A DNA stretch of 18,647 nucleotides from Betaproteobacteria bacterium (GTDB lineage: Bacteria; Pseudomonadota; Gammaproteobacteria; Burkholderiales; SG8-41), in the NCBI GenBank assembly GCA_025353085.1, contig JANXRI010000118.1, positions 1 through 18,647 of the forward strand, in the 5' to 3' direction. Every line of letters begins with the position of its first letter. The first letter of the stretch is position 1. Shown in pieces: positions 16,014-18,647 of the stretch. Both the position numbers and the translations under genes were made by a program. A model generated the notes under the pieces. It did not search any database and was not told where the DNA came from. It saw nothing but the letters and a program-made list of their open reading frames with translations.

Positions 16014-16766
16014 ATGAATCGCAGAGCCATGATGTCCCCACGGCGCCGGCTAGTACTCAAGGCGGCCGGCGCCTCCGCAATCGCCCTTGCGTTAGGCGCA
16101 CTGCCAATTGCGCTAAAAGCCGCGAGCGCCACAGGCGGCAAAGTGAAAATCGGCGTCGTCGGGTCAGGCCGCGTTGGCGGTACTGTCGGCGGCGTCTGGG
16201 CGAAGGCCGGGCATGAAGTCATGTTTTCATCGCTTGATCCCGAAGCTGACAAGAGACTCGCCGCCAGCATCGGCCCCAATGCGCGGGCAGGAACACCGCG
16301 CGAGGCCGCCGCGTTCGGCGATGTGGTGCTGATCTCCGTTCCCTATGCCGCGCTGCCCTCGGTCGGCCGCGATCTCGGCGAGTTGATCAAAGGCAAAATC
16401 GTGATCGATACATCGAACCCGATTGTCGCGCGCGATGGTGATATGGCGGTGGCTGCGCGTGAAAAAGGCGCCGGAGTTTCCTCGCAAGAATTTTTGCCGG
16501 GCGCACGCATCGTGCGCGCGTTCAATGCAATCGGCTATGCACGCATGGGGGAAGCGTCGAAAAACGCCGGGCAAGTCGGCATGCCGATGGCGGGTGACGA
16601 TCCTAAAGCGCTCGAAATTGCGTCAGCGCTGGTACGCGAAGTGGGATACGAACCGGTCGTCGTCGGCTCGCTCGCGTCGATGGGCAAATACCTGATTCCG
16701 GGTACGCCGCTCGGCGGCGAGCACTCGCCTGCGGAAATCCGGCAAATAATTACCACACTTAAATAA
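16014..16766 (+). CDS. Tat-exported NADP oxidoreductase of the F420-dependent reductase type
   Basis: A 250-residue protein. The start is the ATG at 16014, seven bases after GAGGAG (16001-16006); a longer open frame from 15879 lacks a ribosome site. The N-terminus has a twin-arginine signal: SPRRRLVLK at 8-16, then a hydrophobic stretch to about 36. The mature part starts KVKIGVVGSGRVGG, a Rossmann nucleotide-binding loop (GSGRVG at 50-55), and continues with IVIDTSNPIV and IVRAFNAIGYARM as in the NADP oxidoreductase, coenzyme F420-dependent family. Tat export carries folded, cofactor-loaded proteins, so this would work in the periplasm with bound NADP or a related cofactor. The substrate is unknown. 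No F420 biosynthesis gene is nearby. Confidence 0.88.
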   Translation: MNRRAMMSPRRRLVLKAAGASAIALALGALPIALKAASATGGKVKIGVVGSGRVGGTVGGVWAKAGHEVMFSSLDPEADKRLAASIGPNARAGTPREAAAFGDVVLISVPYAALPSVGRDLGELIKGKIVIDTSNPIVARDGDMAVAAREKGAGVSSQEFLPGARIVRAFNAIGYARMGEASKNAGQVGMPMAGDDPKALEIASALVREVGYEPVVVGSLASMGKYLIPGTPLGGEHSPAEIRQIITTLK

Positions 16767-16780
16767 ACCGTGGAGCAAAG

Positions 16781-16815
16781 TCAGCGCGCAGATTCGTGCG
16801 CGAAACGCGCGCTGA
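16781..16815. repeat. Inverted repeat with two mutually exclusive stems
   Basis: TCAGCGCGC (16781-16789) pairs with GCGCGCTGA (16807-16815). An inner pair, GCGCG (16798-16802) with CGCGC (16806-16810), shares bases with the outer arm, so the two stems compete. It starts 15 bases after the stop of the Tat-exported gene. Only TTTAAA follows, a poor T run, so it is at best a weak terminator. Nothing else identifiable is seen from 16816 to 17006. Confidence 0.45.
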
Positions 16816-17006
16816 TTTAAAGGACACGCTTAACAAATATTTTCTGTCGTTCCTCCGGACGCGACCGGGTAAAAACTCTTGCCCTAAAAACGTCGACCTC
16901 TCAAATCGAGCCCCATTGAATTCTTTTCGAAAAATAATGGCAAACACATTCCAAAATCAGACTTTTCGCGCCGCAGCCGCGCGCTTTGCACCCACCGTCG
17001 TGTTAG

Positions 17007-17393
17007 CTACTCCGTCTTATCCTTGATCTTCGCCGCTTGCTTCGTCTGCCATTGCATATTGGATGGACTGTCCGCGCCCCCGCGCTCCAACGGCGTAACG
17101 TGATCTATCACGTAGCCCGGACATGCACCCGCACTCTTGCCGGTCCTCGGACATGGGTGCGACTTCTGAAATTCATGTTTGGCGCTCGAACTTCTGGCGA
17201 TATGTCCGTGCGCATCGCGGTGAACGCCGCTTGACTTCGGACGACCGCCGCTGTGTTTGCTGCTGTGGCTGCTGGAGTGACTGCGGCTGCTATGGCTCCC
17301 GCTGCCGGGATTTTTGGCATCTGCAATGGATGGCGCAAGCAGAGCCGAAAGCAGCAATGCACCGGCTACGCGCCTTGCGATCAAGCTGTCCAA
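17007..17393 (-). CDS. Secreted HNH-nuclease-like protein with Ser/His-rich linker
   Basis: About 128 residues from a TTG at 17393; an ATG at 17444 gives 145 residues but overlaps vapC by 47 bases, and a TTG at 17384 is also possible. None has a strong ribosome site. The N-terminus is a signal peptide (ARRVAGALLLSALLAPSIAD), then a low-complexity Ser/His/Gly linker (about 31-57). The C-terminal domain has HIARSSSAKHEF, the cysteine pair C81 and C91 (CPRTGKSAGAC), and the HNH-like core YVIDHVTPLERGG with D97-H98 and N112 in SNMQWQT, ending AKIKDKTE. This matches small proteobacterial exported HNH proteins. It would bind a metal and cut nucleic acid outside the cytoplasm if active; activity is inferred. 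Confidence 0.78.
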   Translation of the reverse strand: MDSLIARRVAGALLLSALLAPSIADAKNPGSGSHSSRSHSSSHSSKHSGGRPKSSGVHRDAHGHIARSSSAKHEFQKSHPCPRTGKSAGACPGYVIDHVTPLERGGADSPSNMQWQTKQAAKIKDKTE

Positions 17394-17397
17394 GGCT

Positions 17398-17775
17398 TTA
17401 CCAGCCAACCCGGCGCACATCGGGCAGCGCATCAAAATGTTCATCGCGGCTTAAGATGGGCAATCCGTACTGCATCGCGAGGGCTGCGATCCACGCGTCA
17501 TTTGCGGGGATCGGCCGCCCCAACCGTTTGAGCGTGGCGCGCAGCGACGCGTACGGCAAGGTGGTTTCCGTGCTAATCGCCAGAATATCGAAGTCGCGCA
17601 AATGGATCTTGAGCCATTCATCGTAGGTTTTGCGATGCCGCGAAGCCATGATGCCGTAACGGAATTCCCCGAGCACGATCACCGGAATCGCAACTCGATT
17701 TTGCGCACTTAGGATCGCGCCTACCGCGGGCGCACCGTCGACAAACGCTGATAGCGCGTCGGTATCGAGGATCAA
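17398..17775 (-). CDS. vapC: VapC-type PIN-domain toxin ribonuclease
   Basis: A 125-residue PIN-domain protein. It starts at a TTG (17775) whose TTGA overlaps the antitoxin stop TGA, the usual translational coupling of toxin-antitoxin pairs. The frame is open upstream to 17880, but that part is only the antitoxin gene read in another frame. The four acidic PIN positions are visible: D4 and D6 in ILDTDALSAF, E37 in LGEFRYG, D93 in NDAWIAA and D111 in SRDEHFD. These hold magnesium for RNA cleavage. Members cut tRNA or rRNA and slow growth when freed from VapB. Its C-terminal end lies next to, or overlaps, the secreted HNH gene. The family is firm; the RNA target is unknown. Confidence 0.9.
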   Translation of the reverse strand: MILDTDALSAFVDGAPAVGAILSAQNRVAIPVIVLGEFRYGIMASRHRKTYDEWLKIHLRDFDILAISTETTLPYASLRATLKRLGRPIPANDAWIAALAMQYGLPILSRDEHFDALPDVRRVGW

Positions 17776-18032
17776 CGCCGATCCGCGGGTTCGATGACGT
17801 CGAACTCGCGGTCGACGATCGATTGCACGCGCACGGTTTCCTTGTGCAATCGCATGAGCTTGCCGAATCCTTTCATCCATGCCGGCTCCGCCGAAGGCGC
17901 ACGATCAGCCCCGGCCACCAGCTTTTCGCGCAGTGCCTCCGTCACGAAGTCCTTAAGCGATTGGCCGCGCTCGGCCGCGGTGGCCTTCGCCTTGCGAAAG
18001 AGAATATCCGGCACTTCCAGCGTGGTTTTCAT
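17772..18032 (-). CDS. vapB: VapB-type antitoxin
   Basis: An 86-residue antitoxin. The N-terminal 38 residues (MKTTLEVPDILFRKAKATAA then ERGQSLKDFVTEALREKL) are a ribbon-helix-helix-like DNA-binding domain as in VapB proteins. The flexible C-terminal part (PAWMKGFGKLMRLHKETVRV to FDVIEP) would wrap the toxin and block its active site. I chose the ATG at 18032 because homologous proteins begin MKTTL; an ATG nine bases upstream (18041) is possible. GGGAG lies very close to the chosen start. It overlaps vapC by four bases. The inverted repeat at 18036-18059 directly upstream is a likely self-binding operator. Confidence 0.9.
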   Translation of the reverse strand: MKTTLEVPDILFRKAKATAAERGQSLKDFVTEALREKLVAGADRAPSAEPAWMKGFGKLMRLHKETVRVQSIVDREFDVIEPADRR

Positions 18033-18035
18033 CGC

Positions 18036-18059
18036 TCCCATATTACCATATTTATGGGA
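18036..18059. promoter_or_regulatory. Putative VapB operator (inverted repeat)
   Basis: TCCCATA and TATGGGA form perfect 7-bp arms separated by 10 AT-rich bases, four bases upstream of the vapB start. Spacing and position fit a ribbon-helix-helix autoregulatory site that overlaps the promoter. Symmetry is seen; binding is inferred. Confidence 0.6.
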
Positions 18060-18063
18060 AATC

Positions 18064-18083
18064 AAAAACCGCCTTTGCGGCGG
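18064..18083 (-). terminator. Rho-independent terminator upstream of vapBC
   Basis: Read on the minus strand: CCGCC-GCAAA-GGCGG followed by TTTTTGAT. It would stop minus-strand transcription arriving from the right-edge Bug gene, insulating the vapBC promoter. Confidence 0.7.
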
Positions 18084-18256
18084 CGAGACTTGGCCTCGGC
18101 GCGCTAGGAACACCTGCGAGCGTCATTCCAACGCAGGCGCCGTACTTGATAGGACGATCTACCGGTTGGATTGCCCACGCCATCGAGCAGTATAAGGCGG
18201 GAGAAGCCGGGCATCGCGAACTGCTCTACCGCGGGCCCTTGCCGGAGGCGCGCTGA
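18083..18256 (+). pseudogene. C-terminal remnant of a citrate-synthase-family gene
   Basis: A plus-strand frame of about 57 codons ending at TGA 18256 reads LGLGALGTP then APYLIGRSTGWIAHAIEQY and ends LLYRGPLPEAR. The GRSTGWIAHAIEQ block and the short basic RGP tail are typical of the C-terminus of citrate synthase and related citryl-CoA lyase-like proteins. The rest, more than 250 residues, is missing: its expected place is occupied by vapB on the other strand. There is no start codon with a ribosome site. It is a gene fragment left after a deletion or after insertion of the vapBC segment. Confidence 0.7.
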
Positions 18257-18313
18257 AAGTTTTACCCCGGTGCAGTGAGATCAGGTATCGCAACATAGCG
18301 TCGGCATCACCGC

Positions 18314-18329
18314 AAGACGTGCCCGTCTT
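18314..18329 (+). terminator. Weak terminator-like hairpin
   Basis: AAGACG-TGCC-CGTCTT followed by TTCG on the plus strand. It lies downstream of the citrate-synthase remnant and just past the stop of the right-edge Bug gene. The stem is only six pairs and the T run is short, so function is doubtful. Confidence 0.3.
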
Positions 18330-18338
18330 TTCGAACGC

Positions 18339-18647
18339 TTACTCGATTTTCACGCCCGCCGTGCGCACCACCTTACCCCACTTGGCGATGTCGGCCTTGA
18401 CGCGCTCGGCGAGCAGCTCGGGTGGTCCGCCCGCGGAAACGCCGCCCTGCGACAGCAGCCGGTCTTTTACGTCCTGCGTTGCGAGAATCTTCTGAGCTTC
18501 CGCGTTGAACTTTACGATGATCTCACGTGGCGTATGAGCGGGCATCATGATGCCGAACCAGCTGTCGGCCTCAAAGCCCTTGAGCGATTCATTGATGGCA
18601 GGCACTGCCGGCAGCGCGGGCGAGCGCTTGCTCGATGCCACGCCGAT
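18339..18647 (-). CDS. Bug/TctC-family receptor, C-terminal part (runs off right edge)
   Basis: The last 102 codons of a periplasmic Bug receptor, open to the window edge. It begins IGVASSKRSPALPAVPAINE, a typical family stretch before the hinge, then SWFGIMMPAHTPREIIVKFN and ends KWGKVVRTAGVKIE at TAA. The missing N-terminal two thirds lie beyond base 18647. It is the fifth Bug-type sequence in the window, and its C-terminus differs from the intact copies by eye. Convergent with the citrate-synthase remnant. Confidence 0.9.
   Translation of the reverse strand: MGVASSKRSPALPAVPAINESLKGFEADSWFGIMMPAHTPREIIVKFNAEAQKILATQDVKDRLLSQGGVSAGGPPELLAERVKADIAKWGKVVRTAGVKIE

Noticed and set aside
16796..17026. 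76-codon plus-strand open frame after the Tat-exported gene
   Set aside because: GTG start without ribosome site, overlaps the competing stems and the end of the HNH gene, and shows no recognisable or protein-like pattern.
17776..17880. Upstream extension of vapC
   Set aside because: Lies entirely within vapB in another frame; the N-terminus would be arginine-rich and unlike PIN proteins, and the coupled TTG start explains the gene.

Overview
The window looks like chromosome of a betaproteobacterium, probably Burkholderiales. This rests on the GC content (high fifties percent by eye), Shine-Dalgarno-led genes, and the number of Bug/TctC-type tricarboxylate-binding receptors. Five are represented: one N-terminal piece at the left edge, two intact genes, one broken remnant and one C-terminal piece at the right edge. 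No tctA/tctB permease genes are present, so these are orphan receptors, as is usual in Bordetella/Cupriavidus relatives. I see no rRNA, tRNA, CRISPR array, transposase or phage gene.

Layout. 1-1043: a Bug receptor N-terminus and a TerC-family membrane protein, both on the minus strand. 1177-2494: a GcvA-like LysR regulator divergent from an unrecognised 66-residue protein, across an AT-rich spacer with two near-perfect inverted repeats. A strong bidirectional terminator follows at 2571-2596. 2645-6324: a three-subunit molybdenum hydroxylase of the CO-dehydrogenase/xanthine-dehydrogenase family, on the minus strand in the order large, medium, small. The large subunit has the form II AYRGAGR signature, so true CO oxidation is unlikely. 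6511-7116: an exported protein of unknown function.

7346-11709 is a divergent catabolic module. An enolase-superfamily enzyme and a Gfo/Idh/MocA dehydrogenase run on the minus strand, and two Bug receptors run on the plus strand. Together they suggest uptake and oxidation or dehydration of an unknown organic or sugar acid. 11717-14005: a small lipoprotein behind a thiamine-diphosphate enzyme of the acetolactate-synthase type. 14163-15832: a ribose-binding-like protein with no signal peptide, a REP-like hairpin, a degraded Bug C-terminus, and a coiled-coil plus probable winged-helix protein.

16014-16766: a Tat-exported Rossmann protein of the F420-dependent NADP reductase type. 17007-18032: a secreted HNH-type protein behind a VapBC toxin-antitoxin pair that has its own operator-like repeat and an upstream insulating terminator. 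18083-18256 holds a C-terminal remnant of a citrate-synthase-family gene, and the last gene is another Bug receptor running off the edge.

No single new system is proven here. The best leads are the signal-less binding protein, the LysR/small-protein divergon with its two operators, the secreted HNH protein overlapping vapC, and the gene-remnant zone from about 15,080 to the right edge.
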